Assembly (NCBI GenBank): GCA_023393525.1
Contig: JAEWKZ010000087.1
Coordinates: 1-39,778, forward strand
Direction: 5' to 3'
DNA from: Pseudomonadota bacterium
GTDB taxonomy: Bacteria; Desulfobacterota; Desulfovibrionia; Desulfovibrionales; Desulfomicrobiaceae
DNA length: 39,778 nt
This document shows positions 32,839 through 39,778 of this stretch, piece by piece (position 1 is the first letter of the stretch; each line of letters starts with the position of its first letter). The position numbers and the translations under genes were made by a program. Under the pieces are notes generated by a model. It was not told the origin of the DNA and ran no database searches. It saw only the letters and a program-made list of their open reading frames with translations.

Positions 32839-34083
32839 TCAGGCGCCTTGGCCGATCTCAAGAATGGAGGAGGCCCAGGCGCCTGCCTCGCAGTGCAGCC
32901 GGCGCATGGCCTCCGGCGCGAGGTTCAACTCCCGCAGCGTTTTTTCCAGGTTCGTTTCGTCGCGCTCCTCGAAGGCGAGCAGGAGCGACACGAACGGCGC
33001 GTACTCCGTCGTTCCCTCGCCGCGCAGGGCCTTTTTCCGTCTTTCGTCCAGGGGCAGGAAGGCCAGGGCGTCGGCCATGGGAATGCCCAGGATGGCGTCG
33101 AGAAGGGAAAACATGCCCAGGAGGAACATCTCGTCGGGCTTGAAATCCCAGTAGTCGTGGTCCGTCACGGTGCGTTCCAGGAATTTCCCGCGCCACAGGG
33201 AAAGATGCAGGAGCTCGTTTTGCTCCTCGCCCCGGACGATATCCGCCAGCAGCACGGCGCGCAGCCAGTTGCGAACGTTGATCCAGCCCAGCAGGGATAT
33301 GGCCTGGCGGATGGAGTCGATCTTGCGCATGAACCCGAAAGCCGGGGAATTGAGATAGGTCAGCAACCGGTAGGAAAGACTCACGTCGGCCTGGATGGTC
33401 CGGGCCAGGTGGTCGAGGTCGGGCGAGCCGCCTTCGATGACGCGCAGGATTTGCAGCCGTGAGTTCTGGTGCGCGGAGAGTTTTTTGCCGGGAATGATCT
33501 CGGCGTTCTTGAAAAAGCGTCCCTGGAAAAGCGTGACGCCCAGCCCCTGCAACCGCTCCACTTCTTCCCGCGTGCTCACGCCGCGCGCGATGATCGTTTT
33601 TCCGCTTCCCCTGATGCCGCCCATCTCCTCCGCCATGGCCGGATCGGCCATGCAGACTGCCGTTGCCAGTTCCAGGAGGGCGGGAGGCGGCGTGAGGCCG
33701 GACGCCCATTCCAGGACGACGGCATGACCATCCGCCGCCATCTGTCCGAGAATCGGCGGCAGATCCGGATCGTTGTGCAGTCGCGGGGAGATCAGAATGG
33801 CCGAGGAGGAGGGCGGAAAGGCGTAGGGGGTCTGTTTCAAGAGCTGCTCCCGGCCGTAGGAGAGCAGGATTTTCTTGTTGCGGGCCAGGATGGCGTTCAG
33901 GCCGATGTAGTCGCCCGAGACGACGGCGGCTCCGATGGAGGCCGGGTCCGGACCCGGCGTCGCGTCCGAAGCGATGCCCGACGTGGCTTCGATCTCGTAG
34001 CCCCAAACTGTCCTGGCGGCGGTGAAGATCGGGTTTCGGGACAAGAGGTGCAGGTTTGTCGGGCGTGACGCTGCAAAAGGCAT
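32839..34083 (-). CDS. HDOD-domain protein with a degenerate EAL half (YuxH-like)
   Basis: 414-residue cytosolic signalling protein. The first half (about 12-195) has the EAL fold outline but not the motif: where EAL would be it reads VWGYEIE, and the second part has an ARGVSTREEVERLQGLGVTLFQGRFF segment like the end of EAL domains. The second half (about 205-400) is an HDOD domain (ADVSLSYRLLTYLNSPAF, ISLLGWINVRNWL). The same pairing is found in YuxH-type proteins, which bind but do not hydrolyse c-di-GMP or control motility and DNA repair genes; the role here is inferred. The start was set at 34083 because GGGAG is seven bases upstream. It converges with glgP. Confidence 0.85.
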   Translation of the reverse strand: MPFAASRPTNLHLLSRNPIFTAARTVWGYEIEATSGIASDATPGPDPASIGAAVVSGDYIGLNAILARNKKILLSYGREQLLKQTPYAFPPSSSAILISPRLHNDPDLPPILGQMAADGHAVVLEWASGLTPPPALLELATAVCMADPAMAEEMGGIRGSGKTIIARGVSTREEVERLQGLGVTLFQGRFFKNAEIIPGKKLSAHQNSRLQILRVIEGGSPDLDHLARTIQADVSLSYRLLTYLNSPAFGFMRKIDSIRQAISLLGWINVRNWLRAVLLADIVRGEEQNELLHLSLWRGKFLERTVTDHDYWDFKPDEMFLLGMFSLLDAILGIPMADALAFLPLDERRKKALRGEGTTEYAPFVSLLLAFEERDETNLEKTLRELNLAPEAMRRLHCEAGAWASSILEIGQGA

Positions 34084-34294
34084 GGATGGCTCCCGGTTGG
34101 AGATGTGGGTCGTTGCTGCGTCTAGCACAGGGGCGCGCGCTTTTGAACTGGTATTTGCGGGCCCAGGCGTTTGTTGACAAATATGTTCATGATTTGCGGC
34201 TGCGAAGCGCCGTGGCCTTTCGCAGCCCTCGGAGGCGTCCCTTTTCCCGAGGCGCGGCGTGACATGAGGCGGTTTTTGCGGTTTGCTACTGATT
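34084..34294. other. Non-coding stretch upstream of the glnN control region
   Basis: No gene is visible. It holds a nine-base stem GGCTGCGAA (34198-34206) / TTCGCAGCC (34219-34227) and an isolated perfect TTGACA at 34174-34179 without a matching -10. From about 34270 the sequence becomes strongly AT-rich as it approaches the glnN promoter. Confidence 0.5.
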
Positions 34295-34308
34295 TTGCAA
34301 ATTTGTAA
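34295..34308. promoter_or_regulatory. Upstream palindrome 1 of glnN (enhancer candidate)
   Basis: TTGCAAA/TTTGTAA form an inverted repeat with six of seven pairs, about 120 bases upstream of the sigma-54 promoter, a typical place for an enhancer-binding protein. Confidence 0.4.
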
Positions 34309-34340
34309 TTTTCATTTCATTATTTTTCGGTTTGCCCGGG

Positions 34341-34361
34341 TTGCATATTTCAAAAATGTAA
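34341..34361. promoter_or_regulatory. Upstream palindrome 2 of glnN (enhancer candidate)
   Basis: TTGCATATTT and AAAAATGTAA face each other around one base with eight of ten pairs. It shares the TTGCA...TGTAA outer arms with the first palindrome about 50 bases upstream. Confidence 0.4.
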
Positions 34362-34414
34362 TCTATTTATTTGCCTCAGTTGCTACATCATTATATTTCA
34401 ATGCGTTACGATTG

Positions 34415-34430
34415 TGGCATTTGAATTGCT
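34415..34430 (+). promoter_or_regulatory. Sigma-54 promoter of glnN
   Basis: TGGCATTTGAATTGCT has the invariant GG (34416-34417) and GC (34428-34429) separated by exactly ten bases and closely fits TGGCACG-N4-TTGCW. Transcription would start near 34441, about 60 bases before the glnN start codon. The surrounding 150 bases are AT-rich. Confidence 0.8.
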
Positions 34431-34500
34431 TTTGCTTGTGGAACTGTATTCACGGATCATAATTTCACGACGCATACATTAACTTGTCCTGGAGGATATC

Positions 34501-36684
34501 ATGAACGGACTCACGGCTCGCAGGGACGCCATCAAGGCCATCACCGACTACAAACCCATGCATGCCCCCCTTGATTTCAGCGAGACGTCTCTCACCGAAA
34601 TGTTCGGCAGCAACGTGTTCAATGACAAGGTCATGCGCGAACGTTTGCCCAAGACCGTCTACAAGTCCCTGAAAAAAACCATCGAGCTGGGCGAGAAGCT
34701 TGATGCTTCCGTGGCCGATGTCGTAGCCAACGCCATGAAGGACTGGGCCATCGAAAAGGGCGCCACCCATTTCACCCATGTCTTCTATCCCCTGACCGGC
34801 CTGACCGCCGAGAAGCACGATTCCTTCCTGACTCCCGACGGCAAGGGCGGGGCGGTGGCCGAGTTCAGCGGCAAGATGCTCATCCAGGGCGAGCCCGACG
34901 CCTCCAGCTTTCCTTCCGGCGGCCTGCGCGCCACTTTCGAAGCCCGTGGCTACACCGCCTGGGACGTGACCAGCCCGGCCTACATCCTTGAAAATCCCAA
35001 CGGCACCTTTTTGTGCATCCCCACGGCCTTCGTGTCCTGGACCGGCGAGGCCCTGGACAAGAAGACTCCACTCCTGCGCTCCATGCAGGCCCTGAACAAG
35101 CAGGCCAAGCGCGTGCTGAAACTGTTCGGCGTGGAGACCAAGCTGCCCCTGACCAGCTACGCCGGTCCGGAGCAGGAATATTTCCTCATCGACCGCAATT
35201 TCGTTTTCGCCCGCCCCGACCTGCTCATCGCCGGCCGTACCCTGTTCGGCGCCAAGCCCCCCAAGGGCCAGGAGTTCGAAGACCAGTATTTCGGCGTGAC
35301 CCCGCGCCGCGTCATGTCCTTCATGATGGAAGTGGATCGTGAGCTGTTCAAGCTCGGCGTCCCGGTCAAGACCCGCCACAACGAGGTGGCCCCGAGCCAG
35401 TTCGAGATCGCGCCCATTTACGAGCAGGGCAACCTGGCCACCGACCACAACCAGCTGGTCATGACCGTGCTGCGCAGCGTGGCCAAGCGCTACGGCATGG
35501 TCTGCCTGCTGCACGAGAAGCCCTTTGCCGGCATCAACGGTTCGGGCAAGCACCTCAATTACTCCATCGGCAACGACGAAGTCGGCTGCCTGTTCGATCC
35601 CGGTGACACCCCGCATGAGAACGCCCAGTTCCTGGTCTTCTGCGCCGCCGCCATCCGCGCCGTGCACAAGTACGGCTCCCTGCTGCGCGCCACCGTGGCC
35701 AGCGCCTCCAACGACCATCGTCTCGGCGCCAACGAGGCCCCGCCGGCCATCATGTCCGTCTATCTTGGCGAACAGCTGACCGATGTCTTCGAGCAGTTCA
35801 AGAAGGGCGAGGTCAAGGGCTCCAAGAAGAAGAGCGTCATGAACATCGGCGTGGACACCCTGCCGCCCCTGCCCATGGATCCGGGCGACCGCAACCGCAC
35901 CAGCCCCTTCGCCTTCACCGGCAACCGTTTCGAATTCCGCGCCGTGGGCTCGACCATGTCCATCGCCGGTTCCCAGGTGGCCCTGAACACCATGATGGCC
36001 GAATCCCTGGACTACATCGCCACGGAGCTGGAAAAGGCCACCGGCGGCAAGAAGACCAAGCTCAACGAAGCCGTCCAGACCCTGCTGCAGAAGATCATCA
36101 TCGAGCACGAGAAGGTCATCTTCAACGGCGACGGCTACTCCGAGGAATGGCACAAGGAAGCCGAGAAGCGCGGCCTGGCCAACCTGAAGGCCACTCCCGA
36201 CGCCCTGCCCATGCTCTCGGCTCCCGAGACCATAGAGATGTTCACCAAGTACGGCGTGTTGACCGAGGCCGAGCTGCGCTCCCGCCAGGAAATCTACCTG
36301 GAGATGTACTGCAAGACCGTCGAAACCGAAGCCAACCTGATGCTGCGCATGGCCAAGACCGTGATCTTCCCGGCCTCCTTCCGCTACCAGAACGAGCTGG
36401 CCACGGCCTGCGCCAACCTGAAGGCCATCGGCAAGGAATACGGCACAACCACCCTCGATCAGCTGACCACCAACCTGCGCCTCATGCAGAAGGTCACCTA
36501 TGAGCTTGAGGCCCTGCTCGAAGGGGACAAGGGCCAGACCACCCTTGACCACGCCAACTACTTCTACAAGACCATCCTGCCGGCCATGAACGAGGTGCGC
36601 AAGCATGCCGACATCCTGGAGACCCTGGTCGCCGACGATCTGTGGACCCTGCCCAGCTACCAGGAGATGCTCTTCATCCGTTAA
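34501..36684 (+). CDS. glnN: Type III glutamine synthetase
   Basis: 727-residue cytosolic enzyme that makes glutamine from glutamate, ammonia and ATP. The length and the blocks THFTHVFYPLTGLTAEKHDSF, FPSGGLRATFEARGYTAWD, SYAGPEQEYFLID, KTRHNEVAPSQFEIAPIYE and GINGSGKHLNYSI are characteristic of GSIII (GlnN), not GSI or GSII. The ATG has GGAGG six bases upstream. A sigma-54 promoter with upstream palindromes indicates nitrogen control through an enhancer-binding protein; two such activators are encoded in this window, though neither is shown to act here. A terminator follows. No PII or ammonium transporter genes are adjacent. Confidence 0.97.
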   Translation: MNGLTARRDAIKAITDYKPMHAPLDFSETSLTEMFGSNVFNDKVMRERLPKTVYKSLKKTIELGEKLDASVADVVANAMKDWAIEKGATHFTHVFYPLTGLTAEKHDSFLTPDGKGGAVAEFSGKMLIQGEPDASSFPSGGLRATFEARGYTAWDVTSPAYILENPNGTFLCIPTAFVSWTGEALDKKTPLLRSMQALNKQAKRVLKLFGVETKLPLTSYAGPEQEYFLIDRNFVFARPDLLIAGRTLFGAKPPKGQEFEDQYFGVTPRRVMSFMMEVDRELFKLGVPVKTRHNEVAPSQFEIAPIYEQGNLATDHNQLVMTVLRSVAKRYGMVCLLHEKPFAGINGSGKHLNYSIGNDEVGCLFDPGDTPHENAQFLVFCAAAIRAVHKYGSLLRATVASASNDHRLGANEAPPAIMSVYLGEQLTDVFEQFKKGEVKGSKKKSVMNIGVDTLPPLPMDPGDRNRTSPFAFTGNRFEFRAVGSTMSIAGSQVALNTMMAESLDYIATELEKATGGKKTKLNEAVQTLLQKIIIEHEKVIFNGDGYSEEWHKEAEKRGLANLKATPDALPMLSAPETIEMFTKYGVLTEAELRSRQEIYLEMYCKTVETEANLMLRMAKTVIFPASFRYQNELATACANLKAIGKEYGTTTLDQLTTNLRLMQKVTYELEALLEGDKGQTTLDHANYFYKTILPAMNEVRKHADILETLVADDLWTLPSYQEMLFIR

Positions 36685-36769
36685 CTCCTTTTCCGCCGAA
36701 CCGGCCTGTCGAAGCGCATCCTCCCCTCGCCAGGTTTTTGCCGAATACGGGCCGGTTCACGGAATTTCA

Positions 36770-36792
36770 GGCCGCCTCCGGGCGGCCTTTTT
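36770..36792 (+). terminator. Terminator of glnN
   Basis: GGCCGCC (36770-36776) pairs with GGCGGCC (36781-36787) around four bases and is followed by five T residues. It is about 85 bases past the stop. Confidence 0.82.
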
Positions 36793-36862
36793 CGTGTTTG
36801 ACGGGGCGCGTCCGTGTGTCTAGATAGTTCTGGCGTCTTTCCTCCGAGCTCGTGAGTACCCC

Positions 36863-37927
36863 ATGGAAATATTCCGCCAATGGCTGCACGCCGTTTTTTC
36901 CGACACGCAACTTGTCATCCTTTTCCTGGTGCTGGTTGTGGGCTGCGCGATCATCCTCTCGGTGGGAAATCTGCTGGCCCCGGTCATCGCCAGCGTGGTC
37001 ATCTCCTTTCTGCTGGAAGGGTTGGTGCGCTTTCTGGTCGCGTTGCGCTGGCCGCGAATCCTGGCCGTGGCTCTGGTTTTCGGGCTGTTCATGCTTTTTC
37101 TGGCCATACTGATCCTGGCCCTCGTGCCCTTGCTGGTGTCCCAGATCACGGATCTGATCGACAATATCCCCTGGATCGTGTCCAAGGCGCAGCACGCCCT
37201 TACGCATCTGCCCCGGCAGTATCCGATTCTGACCGAGGCCCAGATCCAGACCGTGGTCGACTCCCTGACCGCGCAGTTTTCGCAGTACGGGCGGCAGGTG
37301 CTGGCCTTTTCTCTGTCCTCCGTGCGCTCGGTCTTTTCCTTCGTGGTCTACATGGTGCTCATGCCGATCATGGTCTTCTTCTTTTTGAAGGACAAAGACG
37401 TGATCCTCGGCTGGCTGTGCGATTTTCTGCCTCAGGACCACACCCTGGCCAGCAGTGTCTGGATGGATGTCAAGACCCAGGCCGGCAACTACGTGCGCGG
37501 CCGCATCTGGGAAGTGCTCATCGTCTGGGCCGCGACCTACGCCTGCTTCCTGTTTTTCGGCCTGGACTACGCCATGCTCTTGAGCCTGCTGGTGGGCCTC
37601 TCCGTCATCATTCCCTACATCGGAGCGGTGGTGGTCACCGCGCCGGTGCTCATAATCGCCTATATCCAGTGGGGTTTTGACGCGCAGTTCACCTGGGCCA
37701 TGATCGTCTATTTCGCGATCCAGCTCCTCGACGCCAATGTGCTGGTGCCGCTCCTTTTGTCCGGGGCCGTGAACCTGCACCCCATCGCCTCCATCACCGC
37801 CATTCTGGTTTTCGGGGGAGTCTGGGGCTTCTGGGGCGTATTTTTCGCCATCCCCCTGGCCTCTCTGGTGCAGTCGGTGCTGGGAGCCTGGAAACTGAGA
37901 CGGGGATGCGTGGCAGTGGAAAGTTGA
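36863..37927 (+). CDS. AI-2E family (PerM/YhhT-like) membrane transporter
   Basis: 354-residue polytopic inner-membrane protein with about seven to eight hydrophobic segments. Family landmarks include a periplasmic middle part (residues about 100-150), MVLMPIMVFFFLKD, QAGNYVRGRIWEVL, GLSVIIPYIGAVVV, and the final LHPIASITAILVFGGVWGFWGVFFAIPLASL. This matches the AI-2E transporter family (PF01594), members of which are implicated in autoinducer-2 export or Na+/H+ antiport. The substrate here is unknown. The start at 36863 has only a weak ribosome-binding site. It is followed about 70 bases later by a sugar-kinase gene in the same direction. Confidence 0.9.
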   Translation: MEIFRQWLHAVFSDTQLVILFLVLVVGCAIILSVGNLLAPVIASVVISFLLEGLVRFLVALRWPRILAVALVFGLFMLFLAILILALVPLLVSQITDLIDNIPWIVSKAQHALTHLPRQYPILTEAQIQTVVDSLTAQFSQYGRQVLAFSLSSVRSVFSFVVYMVLMPIMVFFFLKDKDVILGWLCDFLPQDHTLASSVWMDVKTQAGNYVRGRIWEVLIVWAATYACFLFFGLDYAMLLSLLVGLSVIIPYIGAVVVTAPVLIIAYIQWGFDAQFTWAMIVYFAIQLLDANVLVPLLLSGAVNLHPIASITAILVFGGVWGFWGVFFAIPLASLVQSVLGAWKLRRGCVAVES

Positions 37928-37994
37928 GAGTGTTTTATGCGTCCTCCGGAACCTATAAAATGTTTCGCAAATCATTAGATTACAGGAAGAGGTG

Positions 37995-38990
37995 ATGAAA
38001 AAATACGACGTTTACGGAATGGGCAACGCCCTGGTCGACATGGAATTCGAAGTGCCCGATGCCTTTCTCGAAACCATGGGCGTGGAAAAGGGGCTCATGA
38101 CGCTGGTCGATGAAGAGCGACAGTTCGAGCTGCTCGAGTATCTTCGCAGTGAACGCAGCGCGCGTTCTGGCGGAGGGTCCGCCGCCAACACCGTCGTGGC
38201 CAACGCCTTTTTCGGAGGTACGTCCTTCTACACCTGCCTGGTCAGCAACGACGAGATGGGCGATTTCTACGCCCAGGAGCTGGCCCGGGCCAAGGTGGAC
38301 ACCAACCTGGCCGAGCGCCGCGCCGACGGGGTCACGGGCAAGTGCCTGGTCATGATCACGCCCGATGCCGAACGGACCATGAACACGTATTTGGGCATTT
38401 CCGAAGCCCTGTCCGTGGAGCAGCTTTGCCCGGATGCGCTGCGCGAATCCGAATTCCTGTATGCCGAGGGCTATCTGGTCACTTCGCCCACGGCCCGCCC
38501 GGCGGTGGTGGCGGCCATGAACATGGCGCGCGAGGCCGGGGTCAGGACGGCGCTGAGCTTTTCCGATCCGTCCATGGTCAAGTATTTCCGCCTGGGTCTG
38601 GAGGAGATTGTCGGCGAGGGCGTTGACCTGCTGTTCTGCAACCGGGAGGAGGCCCTGCTCTGGGGCGGATGCCGCACCCTGGCCAAGGCTGTGGACGCGC
38701 TGCGGCAAAAGGCAGGAGCCTTCGTGGTCACCATGGGCGGCGAGGGGGCGCTGGTGTTCGACGGCTACGCCGTACACGAGATCGACCCCTGTCCGGTCAC
38801 TCCCCTGGACACCAACGGCGCAGGTGACATGTTCGCCGGAGCCTTTCTGCACGGCATCACCCACGGCATGACCCACGTGCAGGCCGGGGAGTTCGCCAGC
38901 CTGGCCGCGTCCAAGGTGGTGCAGACTTTCGGGCCCAGGCTCAAGCCCGAACAGTACACCCAGACCCTGGCCGAATTCCGGGCCCGGTAG
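37995..38990 (+). CDS. PfkB-family carbohydrate kinase (adenosine kinase-like)
   Basis: 331-residue cytosolic kinase of the ribokinase/PfkB family. The first signature is SGGGSAANTVVANAFFGG (about 55-72) and the C-terminal one, with the catalytic Asp, is DTNGAGDMFAGAFL. YGMGNALVDME at the start and TGKCLVMITPDAERTMNTYLG in the middle resemble bacterial adenosine kinase-type members, so purine nucleoside phosphorylation is the best guess; ribose or another sugar is possible. A GTG lies one codon upstream, but the ATG at 37995 with AGGAAGAGG before it is preferred. It is followed six bases later by a small membrane-protein gene. Confidence 0.88.
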   Translation: MKKYDVYGMGNALVDMEFEVPDAFLETMGVEKGLMTLVDEERQFELLEYLRSERSARSGGGSAANTVVANAFFGGTSFYTCLVSNDEMGDFYAQELARAKVDTNLAERRADGVTGKCLVMITPDAERTMNTYLGISEALSVEQLCPDALRESEFLYAEGYLVTSPTARPAVVAAMNMAREAGVRTALSFSDPSMVKYFRLGLEEIVGEGVDLLFCNREEALLWGGCRTLAKAVDALRQKAGAFVVTMGGEGALVFDGYAVHEIDPCPVTPLDTNGAGDMFAGAFLHGITHGMTHVQAGEFASLAASKVVQTFGPRLKPEQYTQTLAEFRAR

Positions 38991-38996
38991 GAAGGC

Positions 38997-39443
38997 ATGT
39001 TCGGCGGCATCGAGGGGTGGGGTGAATGGCTAGGCTGGCTGGCCGCCGCATCCGCCCTGATGTTCGTGGCCTCGCTTCTGGTCATCCCCCTGGTGGCCGC
39101 GCGCATTCCCGCCGACTACTTTTGCGCGCACAGGCGTGGCCGGACCCTGTGGCGCACGCGAAGGCCGGTTCTTCGCCTGTGCGTGCTGGTCCTCAAGAAC
39201 ATGCTGGGCCTGGCCCTTTTTCTGGCCGGAGTGCTCATGCTCTTTCTGCCCGGTCAGGGCCTGCTGGCCATATTCCTGGGCATCATGCTCATGGATTTTC
39301 CCGGAAAATACCGTCTGGAAAGATACATCATCTCGCGCGGCCCTGTGCTGCGCGGCATCAACTGGCTGCGTAAGCGCTCCGGGGTCGCGCCCCTGGTGGT
39401 GGAGGAGGGAATGGGTACTGACGGGCGTGGTTGCGGCCTGTGA
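38997..39443 (+). CDS. Small membrane protein, PGPGW-like family
   Basis: 148-residue inner-membrane protein with a hydrophobic segment near 14-35 and a pair of segments near 65-100 joined by LPGQGLLAIFLGIMLMDFPGK. That Pro-Gly-rich turn resembles the PGPGW motif of PF09656 proteins. The C-terminal tail is basic and cytosolic. Function is unknown. It starts six bases after the kinase stop with AGGAAGGC overlapping the stop region, so the two are probably co-transcribed. Confidence 0.75.
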   Translation: MFGGIEGWGEWLGWLAAASALMFVASLLVIPLVAARIPADYFCAHRRGRTLWRTRRPVLRLCVLVLKNMLGLALFLAGVLMLFLPGQGLLAIFLGIMLMDFPGKYRLERYIISRGPVLRGINWLRKRSGVAPLVVEEGMGTDGRGCGL

Positions 39444-39624
39444 CGGTTCAGTGCGCGGTTGCATGCAAAGAGCTGTCACGGGTTTTTATGGAAATATTCT
39501 TTGATTCGAGATGGTTGTGAGTGGTTATAGGTATTTGGGGCCTGTTTTCGAGCTTCTGGGTCATGTTGTAACAATCTGAAATTATTATTTTTATCGAAAT
39601 ATTCAAATTTTTCGAAAAAAGTCT

Positions 39625-39651
39625 TTGACAGCGGGAAGGTGACCCTATAGA
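39625..39651 (+). promoter_or_regulatory. Promoter of the tRNA-Val gene
   Basis: A perfect TTGACA (39625-39630) and TATAGA (39646-39651) are separated by 15 bases. An AT-rich block lies just upstream (about 39570-39620), as in strong stable-RNA promoters. The tRNA begins 24 bases after the -10 box. Confidence 0.65.
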
Positions 39652-39675
39652 GACTGTTTCTCGTTGGACGGGACT

Positions 39676-39751
39676 GGGCGGTTAGCTCAGCTGGGAGAGC
39701 GTCGGCCTTACAAGCCGAGGGTCATAGGTTCGATCCCTGTACCGCCCACCA
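39676..39751 (+). tRNA. tRNA-Val (TAC)
   Basis: A 76-base cloverleaf: acceptor GGGCGGT / ACCGCCC, D-arm GCTCAGCTGGGAGAGC, anticodon arm TCGGC-CTTACAA-GCCGA with anticodon TAC, T-arm with GGTTCGATCC, and encoded ACCA end. It is preceded by its own promoter. Confidence 0.95.
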
Positions 39752-39763
39752 CGAAGACAAAAT

Positions 39764-39778
39764 GCGGGGTCGTAGTTA
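39764..39778 (+). tRNA. Possible 5' end of a second tRNA (tRNA-Asp-like), cut by the window edge
   Basis: Twelve bases after tRNA-Val the sequence GCGGGGTCGTAGTTA resembles the acceptor and D-arm start of tRNA-Asp genes, which commonly follow tRNA-Val. Only 15 bases are present, so the call is tentative. Confidence 0.35.

Noticed and set aside
34465..36606. 713-codon open frame opposite glnN
   Set aside because: Same antisense shadow effect from strong third-position GC bias in a highly expressed gene.
1..39778. CRISPR array, prophage, integron or defence island
   Set aside because: No regularly spaced repeats, phage structural genes, integrase or restriction genes were recognised.

Overview
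The window looks like a chromosomal segment of a GC-rich, Gram-negative, anaerobic deltaproteobacterium, most likely a member of Desulfovibrionales (Desulfomicrobium-like). This placement is inferred from gene content: small class I c-type cytochromes, a eukaryote-type UDP-glucose pyrophosphorylase, type III glutamine synthetase, many sigma-54 activators and PAS/GGDEF proteins, and tRNA genes that encode CCA. No database search was possible. Genes are densely packed and there is almost no mobile DNA, apart from a broken IS256-type transposase tail at the left edge.

Layout. 1-2400: transposase remnant, palindromic repeat, bidirectional terminator and htpG (minus). 2348-2648: two identical tRNA-His genes, each followed by a terminator hairpin. 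2658-5703: a VOC-family protein and murA (plus), convergent with a VKOR-thioredoxin fusion (minus). 5827-8745: a sigma-54 response regulator divergent from two small exported c-type cytochromes, then a universal stress protein. 9047-11975: a polytopic membrane protein and a CGGC-domain protein (plus), then an overlapping DUF1456/CvfB-like pair (minus).

12118-25790 is a signalling-rich block. It holds a periplasmic-binding-domain/PAS/PAS/GGDEF/EAL protein, a Cache-type chemoreceptor, UDP-glucose pyrophosphorylase overlapping a diguanylate cyclase with two tandem periplasmic binding domains, and a tightly packed trio. The trio is a GAF-type sigma-54 activator, a GAF histidine kinase, and a receiver-PAS-histidine-kinase protein whose ATP-binding domain looks dead. 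I regard the trio as the best candidate for an undescribed regulatory system: it resembles NifA with a NifL-like partner plus an extra kinase.

25903-39778 is mostly housekeeping: a TPR protein, proA-nadD with a Dabb-domain gene, a 3D-domain protein, exported MsrB, glycogen phosphorylase, an HDOD protein with a degenerate EAL half, type III glutamine synthetase behind a textbook sigma-54 promoter with two upstream palindromes, an AI-2E-type membrane protein, a PfkB-family (adenosine kinase-like) sugar kinase, a PGPGW-like membrane protein, tRNA-Val(TAC) and the start of what may be another tRNA.

Links between the genes. Carbon storage (glycogen phosphorylase, UDP-glucose synthesis), nitrogen assimilation (glnN, proA) and c-di-GMP/sigma-54 signalling lie close together. 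The stop/start overlap of UDP-glucose pyrophosphorylase and a diguanylate cyclase suggests, without proving, that exopolysaccharide precursor supply and c-di-GMP are co-expressed.
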